From positions 124,001 to 188,000 of the forward strand of contig VDFB02275664.1 of assembly GCA_007258455.2 (NCBI GenBank): a DNA stretch of 64,000 nucleotides, read 5' to 3'. Shown in pieces: positions 45,911 to 57,281 of this stretch. Position 1 is the first letter of the stretch. Every line of letters begins with the position of its first letter. The notes beneath the pieces are model-generated. The model ran no database searches. It saw only the letters and a list, made by a program, of their open reading frames with translations, and was not told where the DNA came from. The position numbers were made by a program, and so were the translations under genes. Origin of the DNA: Sequoia sempervirens. Lineage: Eukaryota; Streptophyta; Pinopsida; Cupressales; Cupressaceae.

Positions 45911-46290
45911 AATGTCTTGAGTATGAATCAAATGTAAAGTACAAATATTTGAATGTCCTATTAATGTCTTGACTATGAATCAAATATAAAGTATAAATAT
46001 TTGAATGTCCTATAATATGACATTTGTATAATTTTGCATTAATGTCTTATTAATGTCTTGACTATGAATCAAATGTATAGTACAAATATTTGAATGTCCT
46101 ATAATTTCACATTAATGTCCTATTAATGTCTTGACTATGAATCAAATGTAAAGTACAAATATTTAAATGTCCTATTAATTTACACTTTAATTTTATATTT
46201 GTATATAATTTCACATGAATGTCCTACTAATGTCTTGACTATGAATCAAATGTAAAGTACAAATATTTGAATGTCATGTTAATGTCTTAG
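45905..46290. repeat. Minisatellite, five copies
   Basis: The unit TTGACTATGAATCAAATG followed by TAAAGTACAAATATTTGAATGTCC recurs five times, starting near 45917, 45970, 46055, 46130 and 46237, with spacing of 53-107 bases. It is AT-rich and non-coding. Confidence 0.85.
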
Positions 46291-46439
46291 ATAACATACT
46301 TGTGTTAGATTATTTTTTATCTCCTAAATTATAATGTATGAAAATATTGAAATTTAATAATAAAATATTATCTCATGAGGATAACTAATTTGTTCAAGTT
46401 AAAATGCATAAATGTACATGTGTAAATTACTATATTTAA

Positions 46440-46700
46440 TGATAATAGTCCATAAAATACTGAAATTAATAAAGTCCACGAAACAATATACAAAGTCCAT
46501 GAAAATACTGAAACATATATAGATCTAGTCTATGAAATTATATCAGAATACTAAAACATGTACATATACAGACCATGAAATAATAAAACATCTATAGATC
46601 AAGTCCATGAAATACTAAACTTGTATAAAAAGTACATGTAATGTGTACTGAAACATATATAGAGTCCATGGAATGTACTAAAACACACACACACATATAT
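46440..46700. repeat. Degenerate GTCCATGAAATACTGAAA repeats
   Basis: Seven or eight variants of AGTCCATGAAATACTGAAAC, often followed by ATATATAGAT, follow one another at intervals of 25-45 bases and end in a short (CA)n run at 46686-46696. Non-coding. Confidence 0.7.
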
Positions 46701-46701
46701 C

Positions 46702-48782
46702 TAACTCTTATCGTCTCTATAATGAAGAGACCTCTTCACTCCAAACGTACTAGGATGATCTGAATCAGTCTATACAAGAGAAAGAAAGTTGAAATTAGAT
46801 TTAAGATGGTTAAAAATTATTTAGTTCAATTTAATTTATAAAATCATATTTAAATTACCATATGAGGTTGCTCTGCTATAGGACTTGTCTCATGCTATAG
46901 AATAACATAATTTAACACATGCACATATATATTCAATTGAAATTTTATTTAAGTCATTCACATTATATTATTTATAATTAACTTTAAATATAATCAAAAT
47001 TTAAAATTAGCATATGAGGCTGCTTTGCATGTGTCGATTGAGATGGTATGACATCTTTAGGACAAAAAGTGTCACTAACAAGGTCCTACAAGGTTAAATA
47101 AATCACATGTGTATAAATTAGGTTAAAAGATATATATTCAAGTGTTCTAATAGGTGTTTTAATCTATTTAAAATACCTACAAATTATGCACACATGTAGA
47201 AATTTTTTAAACAACATGAAATTCAGTTGACTCCTGAAATTGTCATGCATCAAATGGGTGTGCAATACCCATCCTCATGGTCGTGTCAACCTGTACATAG
47301 ACATATATTTTTAATCTAAGTACATACACATTTAATATAGTGAATTTAAAATATAAAATTATAAGTATATTTTTTAAAACAATATACATACGAGTGGCTC
47401 CTACGAGACCCTCGACAATAGAAGAGTGCTCAACAATCCCTCTGGTGGATCCGATGTGAAATTTAGATGACTTCATGACTTCCCTAAACCAACATAAATA
47501 TTTAACACATGTTCAAGATTTAATTACAAATTAAATCAAGTTAAAATTATTTAATATATTTAAAAAATCAATCAAAATACCCCATATGGGTTGCAAACTT
47601 GCACTATTGTCGACACAAAACAAAATTGATCAAAAGAAGATGCCCCTGTGCTCATCATCTACACCAAACAATTTGATTGTTAAAATATTACAATTTTTGT
47701 TGATATATATGTGCTTAAAAATTGTTATAAATTCAACATACATACACGTATATTTATACCTGTGTCGGATGATCTGTAGGGTGATGCTCAACTCAATAAG
47801 AAAATTAACATATGAACTAATATCATCAGTTGCTCCATGTGTACCTGAAGTGGATGTAGCCTTATCAGGTCCATAACATAACTGATGATAACTCATACAA
47901 ACATGAGGCGTCAATGCAAGTGGGGTGGTACTGGAACCAACTCCATTTGATGCTTCTCCATGGTGTCACCCTCTAACCCTACTTTCCATCTCAAAAGTTT
48001 GGTTGTCAAGGTTAGTTGCAAGCACACTCAAAGCTCCTAGTATGAATACCACCACACGATGCTTGATGGGTGTAGGAATGACAACAAAAGGAGGATCTAT
48101 AAGAGGTTGAGCAGGCACGAGTCATTGGGGATCAACCCGTGCCCCTAACCTCTATTGTGGCATGCCACCACCAACACCCTAGAATGATTTAAAATCAAAA
48201 TAATTAAGTTTTTGGCCCAACAAAAACTTTGTATATAATGTTCTAAGAAAATAGAGAGGGACCTCACAATTAGCATGTGGTGGATGATCAAATACCATCC
48301 ACCATCGATCCTAAAAACTAGCAACCATCTGTGGATGTCTACACCACATCATTGATATTATTTTTAGTTTATCAGAATTGGTTGGTTGCTAACGAGGTCG
48401 ACAAAATATGGAGCAAGATGGGCTTTTATTATTTTAAGGTCAAGGATCTACCCATAGGAGAGACTATCAAAATAAAATTGTCTCCTCTCCTCTCTCCATC
48501 ATCGATGACTATCTAAGTCCACATCAATGGACTTGACAACATCTACAACATATTGCATTGAAGATGCAAAACACCTCAGGTGGGGTGGAATCAATTCTTC
48601 ATTTTTAATTAAATTAATTTTATCTTGAATGGATCTAATATTAGGACTAGAGGTGGGGGGTTTTGAGGTGGAGGGCATGGAGGTGGAGGTGGAGGTGGAG
48701 GGGGTGGGGGTGGAGGAGGAGGGTGTTAAGGTGAAGGGGGCTGAGGTGGGGGATTGAAGAAATCCTCAATATCAAAATTATC
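46702..48782 (-). pseudogene. Decayed multi-exon gene, proline-rich N-terminus, family unknown
   Basis: On the minus strand a plausible start at 48782 reads MDNFDIEDFFNPPPQPPSP. A stop follows, then a long Pro run (about 48650-48720). Further segments include SMQYVVDVVKSIDVDLDS, IKHRVVVFILGALSVLATNL, DNQTFEMESRVRG, and YHQLCYGPDKATSTSGTHGA. Three 3' exons in one phase can be placed: 47011-47085 (25 codons, ending AKQPHM), 46859-46894 (12 codons, ending AEQPHM, with donor GTAAT) and 46702-46770 (TDSDHPSTFGVKRSLHYRDD, then KS and stop), each after an AG acceptor. The donor after 47011 reads CTAAT instead of GTAAT, and several stops look like CAG or CGA changed to TAG or TGA. I do not recognise the family. 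Flanking repeat arrays suggest a DNA-transposon gene. Confidence 0.45.
48640..48735 (-). repeat. Proline-codon run (GGTGGAGGT on plus strand)
   Basis: CCACCTCCACCTCC-type repeats on the minus strand encode about 20 Pro. The plus strand is strongly G-rich (GGTGGAGGTGGAGGG) and stands out in an AT-rich neighbourhood. Confidence 0.8.
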
Positions 48783-48789
48783 CATGATA

Positions 48790-49147
48790 TAAAAGTGAAC
48801 TGTAAAACTTATACAAAATTAACAAAAAAGTACAAAAATAACTTTCAAGAATCTATATATAAATTATAAATAACATATTAAAATTTATTAGATATTATAC
48901 ATGTTGAGAAATTACAAGAAATATTTAAATTAAATATATGCGACTGTTTAAAAGAAAAAATAGGATACATACACATACATCATTCAATTTGAGCATACAT
49001 ACAAATTAAAAAATTTAAGATCTAATTTTATATAAATGAAAAAATGTGTAAGGATCATTTATGTGTAAGGCATACAAAATTTTGTGGCTTGATGTACTTT
49101 AAAGTGCTTAAACAAGGAATAATGAAGTTTCCCCTTAAATCCTATTT
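48790..49147. other. AT-rich non-coding stretch
   Basis: No gene, repeat family or RNA could be recognised here. It lies upstream of the proline-rich first exon, so any promoter of that decayed gene would be in it. Confidence 0.4.
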
Positions 49148-49150
49148 TCT

Positions 49151-49473
49151 TAAATCCCATTAATCAACATGTCATCTTTCCTAGGTCCATAAACCATGCT
49201 AATGGAATGATTTTGTCCTAAGTTGACCAAGTTTAATATATAGATCTTTAATAAGATTGTAAAACATCAAGCATCTTACATTATACAAATTGATCAAATG
49301 TGAATGATTAGTTTGACTACTATTAGTGGCTTAAAGGGATTAATGAGTAGATTTCAAGTTGTACCATCTACATCCTCTTAGGACGGGCCTTAAGCAATTT
49401 TTTAAAATCCCCTTAATCCATGTCATCTTTCCTAGGTCCATAAACCATGCTAAAGGAATGATTTTGTCCTAAG
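49151..49473. repeat. Direct repeats of about 72 bp (two copies)
   Basis: The block from TAAATCCC.TTAATC through GTCATCTTTCCTAGGTCC, ATAAACCATGCTAA.GGAATG and ATTTTGTCCTAAG occurs at 49151-49222 and 49402-49473. CCCCTTAA motifs here, and GGTTTAAGGGGATCAAATTTGG at 49726, are inverted relative to TTTGATCCCCTTAAGAC at 45573 and 45767. Such subterminal repeats occur in large cut-and-paste transposons. Confidence 0.7.
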
Positions 49474-49790
49474 CCATTTTCTTAAATCCTCTTAATTTAT
49501 GGCATGAAGAGGCTACATGTATATGGATCCATGTATAAGGGGAAAAAAAGTATATGGATCCATGTGTAATGGGAAAATGTAAAAGTTATTATTATTTATT
49601 TTACACTCCATCATCAATGTTAGTGTAAAATTTAACACCCCTTAAAACCATCTTCAGAATGCTCGTATTGGATGATAAAACTATGACTATATAAAACCAT
49701 GCTTGTGGTTATGGTGATGGTTTAAGGGGATCAAATTTGGTGAAGTTTCCCAAGGCAACCAAATTTTATTAAATTACATATACATTTGTA

Positions 49791-50186
49791 ATGGAGCAAA
49801 TTTTTACCCCTAGGAAAATTCCCCATTTCATCACCCCTACCTTAGAAAAGTTAAATCCGATGATGCAATTCCATTTCCGCCATCTCACTTCATCCACCTG
49901 GCCACATCTTTTCACGTTGGTGGAGGAATCTATGTCAGGGACTCTCTACACACTCTTAGCTCCATTGTTTGGCTCTCAAGCTTCAATCTTCTTGGATGCA
50001 AGCCAATGTTCTTGGATTCTACACCATGTTTGTTGTGATAATGCTACTATTGGAGGATTCACAAGCTTTCTCCTTCTACTACTTTCCTTGAGCACTTGTA
50101 GTTGTGAAGGTGATATTGTCCATTACTATTTTCTTTTTGCATCATTTTATTTACTACGTAGCATACTTGTTGGTGCTTTCTCTTAG
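49791..50186 (+). CDS. Unrecognised 131-codon ORF
   Basis: The frame runs from ATG at 49791 to TAG just before the TRIM. The first 50 residues (MEQIFTPRKIPHFITPTLEK, then LNPMMQFHFRHLTSSTWPHL) are mixed. The last 60 are hydrophobic (GGFTSFLLLLLSLSTC, YYFLFASFYLLRSILVGAFS), suggesting one or two membrane segments if it is made. I know no family with these features. The insertion of a TRIM 14 bases after the stop may have replaced the natural 3' part. In DNA this AT-rich a 131-codon frame by chance is not rare, so it may be spurious. Confidence 0.25.
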   Translation: MEQIFTPRKIPHFITPTLEKLNPMMQFHFRHLTSSTWPHLFTLVEESMSGTLYTLLAPLFGSQASIFLDASQCSWILHHVCCDNATIGGFTSFLLLLLSLSTCSCEGDIVHYYFLFASFYLLRSILVGAFS

Positions 50187-50199
50187 TACCACAAATTAC

Positions 50200-50530
50200 T
50201 GTTGGTAGATGGTCAGTGCTCCCCTCGGGATTCACAACATGGACTAACTGCCTCCCATGGATTCGTTAACTCTGGTAGTTGTATTAGGCATTAATAGGTC
50301 AATATTTTGGTGCAACGACAACTGTGGGCCAACAAGTGGTATCAGAGCCAAAGGTGTTGGGTTTGAATCCCCTCGGGTAACACTAAGGGGGAGTTTGTTG
50401 GCAGATGCTCAGTGCTCCCCTTGGGATTCGCGACATGGACTAACCGCCTTTCGTGGATCTGTTAACTCTAGCAGTTGTATTGGGAATTAACAGGTCAATA
50501 TTTTGGTGCAACGACAACTGTGGGCCAACA
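50200..50530 (+). mobile_element. TRIM, second family (135-bp LTRs)
   Basis: Two 135-bp terminal repeats (50200-50334, 50396-50530) begin TGTTGG.AGATG and end GTGGGCCAACA. The 61-base interior has the initiator-Met primer site TGGTATCAGAGCC (50337-50349), a GGGTTTGAATCCCC block and the tract AAGGGGGAG before the second LTR. The flanks ATTAC and ATTCC are a 5-bp duplication with one change. It has the same plan as the TRIM at 5914 but different LTR sequence. Confidence 0.92.
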
Positions 50531-50535
50531 ATTCC

Positions 50536-53500
50536 TTTCTATCTCTTTATCATTTTTTGCACTTTTTGGCTATCTAGCTATTCGTGGAGGTAGGAACACC
50601 AAAGTGGGGGACTAACTGAGGCAATCCTCTAAACACAACCCCAACATTGTTTTGTCTCCATGTGTGTAGGTGCATGTGAGTGGAGTTGCTTGAAGTTTCA
50701 ATTTGTAGGTGGATAGGTCTAATTCGTCACCCTCTCTTTGTCTATTCTAGCATAATTCAGTTATAGCATTCCTCTTGTTACACTTTTAGTTCTGTGTTTT
50801 CTAGTATTATGTCGTAGCATAAAACATCTAAAATTCAAATAGTTAGTAGGTTTTCCCATGTTTCAGTTTTTTTTTGGACCTTTTGTCCATACAGATGCCA
50901 ATGTGTCCCTAAGACACCAATGCGCCACACTGGAGTCTGAGTTCCGTGTTGTTGTCCTCAAACAGTGAGCGGTCTAGGAAATAGACAAAACCTTAGAAAT
51001 TGGCTCTTTTGACCCTGTAAGCATCCAATTTTAGTAGAAGGAAAGTGATAGGCCATCTAGCCTTCCTTCTTATCCTCAGTACATTGCCCCTTTCAATTCA
51101 CTTAGCAAACCTGAGGTAGTTTAAGGCAACCCATTGCTTAGGACTCTCCTGTGACCTGGAGTCCTAGGGTGGCAAGTCCCCCTTCTCTACAACATTTTTT
51201 AAAATGTACATTTAGGAGGTAATTAATAACATATGATGCATGACATGATCTAGTCTACTTCATCCAAAATTCAAATCTCCTACTCTTGAGCCAACCTTTC
51301 CAAAGACTAGTAATTACTTTGTTAGCCTATGCACCAAAAATATTCAATTGAGTGACTAAGAACATGTATTTATGGAAATTCATAGGTTATTAGAAATCAT
51401 TTTGGAAATCATAAAATCACACGTAAGAGTAATAAAATTTAGTAGGAATTTAGAGGCACATATTTGTATTATGTACACTAGTCCATTAGATCTTCATTAG
51501 ATCTTCATTAGCATATTTGTGCTCAAGGAATGACAACAATCTTGTTCGATAATTATAGGTGCTTGGTATGTGACTAAGATACTTGTCTAGGTCTTCTCCT
51601 CTTGTCTTTAAAAAAATCTTGTTATTCTTTTTGGCACAACTTTATCACAAATGGGTCAAGACACATATGCACATAGATTCCTACAAGTTACATTAGAATT
51701 AGACTAGGTTGCATTGGAAAGACTAGGTCATACGATGAAACCTGTTCAAGACCTTGAATAATATGGACTATGTGGGTGTAGCCCTCTTGTATAACCTAAG
51801 TGTGGAAAGAAAATGTGGTATGAGATCATGATATGAATTTTATGATCATCCCTTGAGAATGAGATGTGGTTCAAGTCTACGTTTCAAAAAATAAATAATT
51901 GTTAATGTGATGTGGAATCTAGTTTTCTGGCCACTTTTTGATGGACTATTGTTCTAGATTAATTATAACTTACTTTCAATCCTTTATCAATAATTAATTG
52001 ATAGTACACTTTTTATTAAATTACATATCCTATTTTTAAAAATGTACATTTATGAGGTAATTAATAACACCTGTGTGGGGATTTTTTTTTCCATGTAGAC
52101 TTGTGGACCTTTGGCCTTTGAAATGCTTTGGATTGAGACCTTTTGGAATAAATAATTTTAGCCATTTAGAGGGAATTAATGGGATATGATAATGTATCCT
52201 TGTCTAATCCAATGCCTATCTACAATCCTTGAGAAAGATGCGATATTTAAGTCCCATGAAGGAGGTGATCGATTCATCATTATGGAAGATGTTGAATGGT
52301 GTGTGATTTTTTTGATCCATAGTGATGGAAAAAGGAGGTGAATAGTTAAGTTTCATGATGGGGTTGATGAAAGGATTGGTATAGGATCAACAAAATGGTT
52401 GGTAGTGAGGGTGGTAGGTCAATGAAAGGATTGATAGTAGTAATTATCTTGGTAGAATGATGAGATGAATTTATTTTGATGTGGGGAGAAGTTACCCTAG
52501 TGCTCATGTGAACTTAGCATCTTTATTCTTCTTATTTAGAGATTTATAGATCCAATAACTTAGAATCCTTGGTTTGCATAAATATGTATGTGTTCAAGGA
52601 TTCCTTGTTCATTAATGCCTAATCCTTTTCCTTGATATTTCATGATTTGACACATTTAATTTGCAATGGGATGTTTTTACTTTGAAAGAAAGATGTAAAT
52701 GCATCATTAGATGGCTAGGTAATATTAGGCTTTTCAAAGTATCTATTCACTAAGAAAATACCATAGGTAAAGGTTTTTGGGTACAAAATGGGTGGACTTT
52801 TGGCTCTTGGATGGGATTGATGGGTGATTGAGAAGATTTTTATCCTTGGATTTGATTAATGGGATCAACATGATAATTTTGACCTTGAGTTGGTTGTGGA
52901 AAATTTTGATCATACATTGAATAGGGATCTTGATGTTAATTTTATGATGTGGGTGCATTTACTTTAAGGTTAATGTGGCCTTTAATTAGGTATTTCTACT
53001 AGGACTATAAAGATGCTTGAATGGTAGTAGATCTATACCTTGACTCTTGAGTAGAGATAACTCCCCCAAGGCTATTGATGTTTGGCTAGAAAAGGAGAAA
53101 TTATTAGGCATGTGTCAAGTATCTCTACTAGTATGCATGATTATAATATGTAGATATTTATCTACTTGTCAATGAACTAGCCCAATATCTAGTTATAATG
53201 GTTAATTTTCTCAATTGTAAGAACATTCAACAAACTCACTTACACACGCTAATTATTTTATTTGTTTTGATTCTTAATCTATGAATATGAGTTATTTTTA
53301 TGAACATGGTTTGGAAATCTTAAACTATGTCAAGTGTCAATGCTTGGGTTCTTAAGTGAATCCACTTATCCTCAAATTCTCAAGAGTTTTGTAACTAGAT
53401 ACTTCAATTATGTGCTTCATAGTAAGAAATCCTTTATGTAGTCATCATTTATGCTATGGTATGCATAACTTAATGTTATGGTGGCCTTCCCTTTATTATT

Positions 53501-54290
53501 TGGATCTTTCTTGATAATTTTATGTTAAAATGGATCCAATTACATATGGAGTTAGAGGGATGGTAACTTGAACCTTCAAGGTTGTGTTGAAGTGTATCAT
53601 TCTTGGTAATCAAGTTTCTCTCCATGATTATGGTGGTTGTTCTAGATCACCTTGCACTGATGTGTCTTTCTCATGGTGGGAGTGTTCTACCTATAATGAT
53701 GTTCTTTTACATTTGTAGTGTATCCTTCACTCATGGTGGCCATTTCTTAGTGTTATTATTTTTATGTAAGTGCACTAGTTAGGATGGACTTTGGTTTCTC
53801 ATTCTCTAACCATAGGTGTTACATTAACTAGATGTAGTTTTTTGTTGAGTTTTTTCTTTGAACATGATATTGTGATAAGAGTGGCCTTGCAATATTTTAG
53901 GGTTTCGAGTAGGTGTTTGTGCATGGGTACATATGGATGTCATGTGCTACAAATTCTAGTTGTATGTGGCTAGATTAAAATCATTAATAATAAGTTCTAA
54001 ATAATGGAATGAAATAAACTTAGACAAACCTAGATTATTTCCTCAAAAAAATTAAGTATTATCTAATTTTGAAATATTTGCATACAGATTTAAAACAACT
54101 ATTATCTGATTTTAAAATGTTTGCATACAAAATTAAAACATAAAGCTATGTAAATAAAAACCTAATTTTTCATCTTCTAGGGTTTGTTTTTTGCAAGAAA
54201 TTTAAAAAATAAAAACCTAATATAAAGCAAATACTTAAAAAACCTAAATATATTCAACAAAATAGCAAAAAATGGAAAAAATGCAACAAA
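50536..54290. other. Long non-coding AT-rich interval
   Basis: No gene or complete element is recognisable. A block of about 35 bases (AAAATGTACATTTA.GAGG and TAATTAATAACA) occurs at 51202 and again at 52039, and a TTGGACCTTTTGTCC inverted motif stands near 50876. The frames at 52743-52958 (minus) and 53791-53973 (plus) carry no domain. It is probably decayed repeat DNA. Confidence 0.5.
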
Positions 54291-54399
54291 AAACTACTTG
54301 GGGGTGTTTGGTGGCAGAAGGTTGTTGTTTGCACTCAGGATCATGTTCTTTGTCGCCATGTGAGCTCTGGTAAAAATGAGCTCACAGACGATTTTAAAA

Positions 54400-54600
54400 A
54401 AAATTAATACCTTCACGAAATAGGATCTTGTTTCGTAGTAAATGTGATCCTGTATTGTAGTAAACATGATCTCATTTTATAATTCTTGGCTCAGGATCCC
54501 GCCACGAAATGAGATCTTGTTTTGAATTTAAGCTCAAGATCTCGAAGCATAACGAGATCCCATTTCTAAATAACGAGATCTTGTTTTGTTTTGCCCAATT
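54400..54600. repeat. GATC-rich degenerate repeat cluster
   Basis: AACGAGATCTTGTTTTG-like units recur; GATC appears eight times between about 54420 and 54585 in otherwise AT-rich DNA. Copies occur in both orientations (CGAGATCC and GGATCTTG), so parts can fold on each other. Non-coding as far as I can see; a 63-codon minus frame over it (54472-54663) merely reads the repeats. Confidence 0.6.
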
Positions 54601-54663
54601 TTGGGTTTTTTCTAAGTCCAAAACTTCCACTAGAAGTGGACTCATCTTCTTGCTTTCACTCAT

Positions 54664-56010
54664 GAATTGAATTTTAAAAAAATTGTAGTTGCCTAGGGTA
54701 GATTTTTAAAAATACCTTAGGGAGATCACTGGATTGCAAGGGTTGTGTTCTTCTAGGTTGAGTGCCCTGATTATATTGAATTTATGGTTGTGTAAGAATG
54801 TAGAAGATAGTGTGCCCTAGGTGAATTTGATGCAAATTTTGTTCTTTTTAGTGCTTTAAAATGAAGTGTTCCTAGAATAATTCTCCTTTCAATGTATACA
54901 ATTTTTGGATATCAATTAGTGGACCTTAGATGTGAATAAATGCACATCCAATTCCTTTCAATACCAAGGCATGGAAATTAGTCAAACAAAAATGTATTGA
55001 GTGGGATTACAATGACTAGTGAAATAGGTAATAGTCAACAAAACGTGAATTTAAATTTTTGAATTATGGGAGTCAATTTCATGTGGTGTGAGAGTAAACT
55101 TGCATTTCATGAGATTGACCCAAGATGAGGAGATGAGAGTTTCAAGTTGAGGAATGAACACATGTAAATTAGTGTGGATATAAACATAGTAAATAAATGA
55201 TAATGATGAATAGAGATAAGATAGGATGAAATATGTGTACATAGGAATAAATGAAAAAATAAGAAATAAATATAACTTTATACAAGAATGCATTGTAACT
55301 TATTAATATGTAATTATATATTAAGGCATTCCATCAAAATGAGTCCAAAATTAAATGGTAATCGGTATGAGCATGCAGAATTCACCATTATAAAACTATA
55401 CAAAATGTTAAACTAGTATAGATATCTTAAGAACATTTATCTAAATGACAATAAGATATAAATTTTATATTTATGTTTAATTTTTTGTTCTACTTTAAAA
55501 AAAATTACCATTCATTATTTTGGTGATTATTTTGTTTTATTTTAGTTTTAAAAAGTGTAGTAAATATTATATACCTATATGTAACTTTGTTATAGTTTTA
55601 GCTCTAAGGGATGGATTAGATGGTCAAGTCATTGGAAAAGATAAATGATAGTCATAAGTATTCTCTAGATTTACCCTTGGATGAGTGGAGGACAACTCAT
55701 GCAGATGAAGGTAATAGTGGTGTGTTAGGACTTCACTTTGCAAGTCTCACCAAGTATTAATTCCTCCATAAAATAAAATAAAAAGAATAAAAAAGAGCTA
55801 ACATTGTGATAGTTTTATTGTGAGCATTTATATATTTTAAGATATTTGTCTTTATATTTAAAAGATAAATATTAACTCTAAGTAGCTTTTGGGAATATAG
55901 TCAAGCCATTAGACTCCATCTTTTGCTACTACTACAATAAATTATGCCTCTTAAAATAAAAATTGTCAAACTTTTTAATTAACAACATTTTGTTTCCATA
56001 GTCCATGTAT
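54664..56010. other. Non-coding AT-rich interval
   Basis: No gene recognised. The segment around 55617-55780 (AGGGATGGATTAGATGGTCAAG, ending in an A-rich run) superficially resembles a tRNA-derived SINE head but lacks a convincing box B. Confidence 0.4.
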
Positions 56011-56013
56011 TAG

Positions 56014-56198
56014 ATTGCTGAGATTTCTAGATTGAAATTGTGTGCTATTTTTGAACATCAACATTTCAGATCAAACTCTACGATCCATCATCAAGATACA
56101 AAAGAAGTTAGAGAGAAGAGTGATGATGGATCATAGAGTTTGAACCAAAACGTTGATGTTCAAAAATAACACATAGTTTCAATCTAGATCTCAACAAT
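56014..56198. mobile_element. Foldback hairpin / palindromic MITE
   Basis: Arms of about 80 bases (56014-56093 and 56121-56198) are inverted copies with few mismatches around a 27-base loop. They begin ATTGCTGAGATTTCTAGATTG and end with the inverted partner of that sequence. TAG and TAA flank it, a possible 3-bp duplication. No coding. If transcribed it would form one long hairpin. Confidence 0.8.
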
Positions 56199-57191
56199 TA
56201 AACTTTTAAAATTTTCCTTGAAAGATTCAACTATATACCTAGCAATCTTCTAGTATTATTCATGAGTGATAAATATCAACTAATGATGTCTTAAGTGGTC
56301 TAACTAATCCATTTTTGACATAAAAAACATTCCAGCACTCAAAACATGTATAATCTTTATAAAAACAACTATTTATATCCTCTCTATAAAATTTGGAATG
56401 TTCCTCTTATGTCGTAATTATTTTTTTACTCTATCTAAATTTAGTTGAATTTAGTTGATTTTCTAAATTGATAATATTCTTTGTAATTTATTATCCTTTA
56501 ATAAATTTTTTTTTAACATTTATGTAAAAACAAAACGAAAACAAGTGCCACGTAGTGGCCAGTACTTGCCTTTGTAGTATTCTAATTAGAGATTTGTAGA
56601 GTTGGAATAAAATAAAATGTAAGTTTAATTAGTGTGAATAAAATTAAATATATATTTTTTTAATTGTTGTATTTTAGTTTTGACTTTTGTATTTTGTGTA
56701 TTGTTTGATTAATAGCATTGGTTTTTAATTCCTTCCAAGGGAACTATAAGCACCACCTGTTTCTTAACTCGTTATTAATAATTATGGTTTTGAAAAATGA
56801 GAGTTCATTTCTTTTTATTTAACATATATTTATCTATTGTTAAGGCAACATGCAAAATATATAGCAAAACATATTTCACAAATAATTAATTTTCTCAAAT
56901 ATAATTGGCAGGAAAGTTTTGCCTGATATAAGTGATTTATGCAGATCTATTATCATAGTGGGGATTCTAATGACAGATGGAAAGGGAAGATTTGGCAAAA
57001 AAAAAATGGAAACCGTTATCAACTATGATATTATTTTAGGTTGGATAGTTTGAAAATCACAACAAAGAAAGCAATAGCTATAATATTGCGTGCACTAGCG
57101 AGAGGAAATCCAAAATTGTTTATTGGTAACTATTTTATCATTTGAATATATTCGATAAACATACTTACTTCAAAGTTTATTGTGAATGTAG

Positions 57192-57281
57192 TCTGGAATG
57201 CAGTGCAGAGCGGGCTATCTTCTATAGATGCAGTCGTAGAGGGCTACTCAACTTGTGAAGATCTTGGTTGCGATGGCACAT
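57192..57281 (+). pseudogene. Isoaspartyl peptidase / L-asparaginase 3-like pseudogene, exon with AWxAV..G motif
   Basis: After an AG acceptor the exon reads WNAVQSGLSSIDAVVEGYST and then CEDLGCDGT, followed by a GTAACC donor. It matches the N-terminal alpha-chain region of plant aspartylglucosaminidase-like Ntn hydrolases (consensus AW.AV..G.SA.DAVVEGCS.CE...CDGTVG). The exon is 90 bases, with phases that fit the next one. The preceding exon, which should hold the V(N/S)TWPF motif and a signal peptide, is not found upstream in the window. Confidence 0.85.

Noticed and set aside
45905..46290. CRISPR-like array
   Set aside because: Spacing is irregular, spacers are not unique and the context is a plant nuclear genome; it is a minisatellite.
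55617..55790. Possible tRNA-derived SINE (box A-like GGATTAGATGGTCAAG, A-rich end)
   Set aside because: No convincing box B at the right distance and no visible target duplication; too weak to list.
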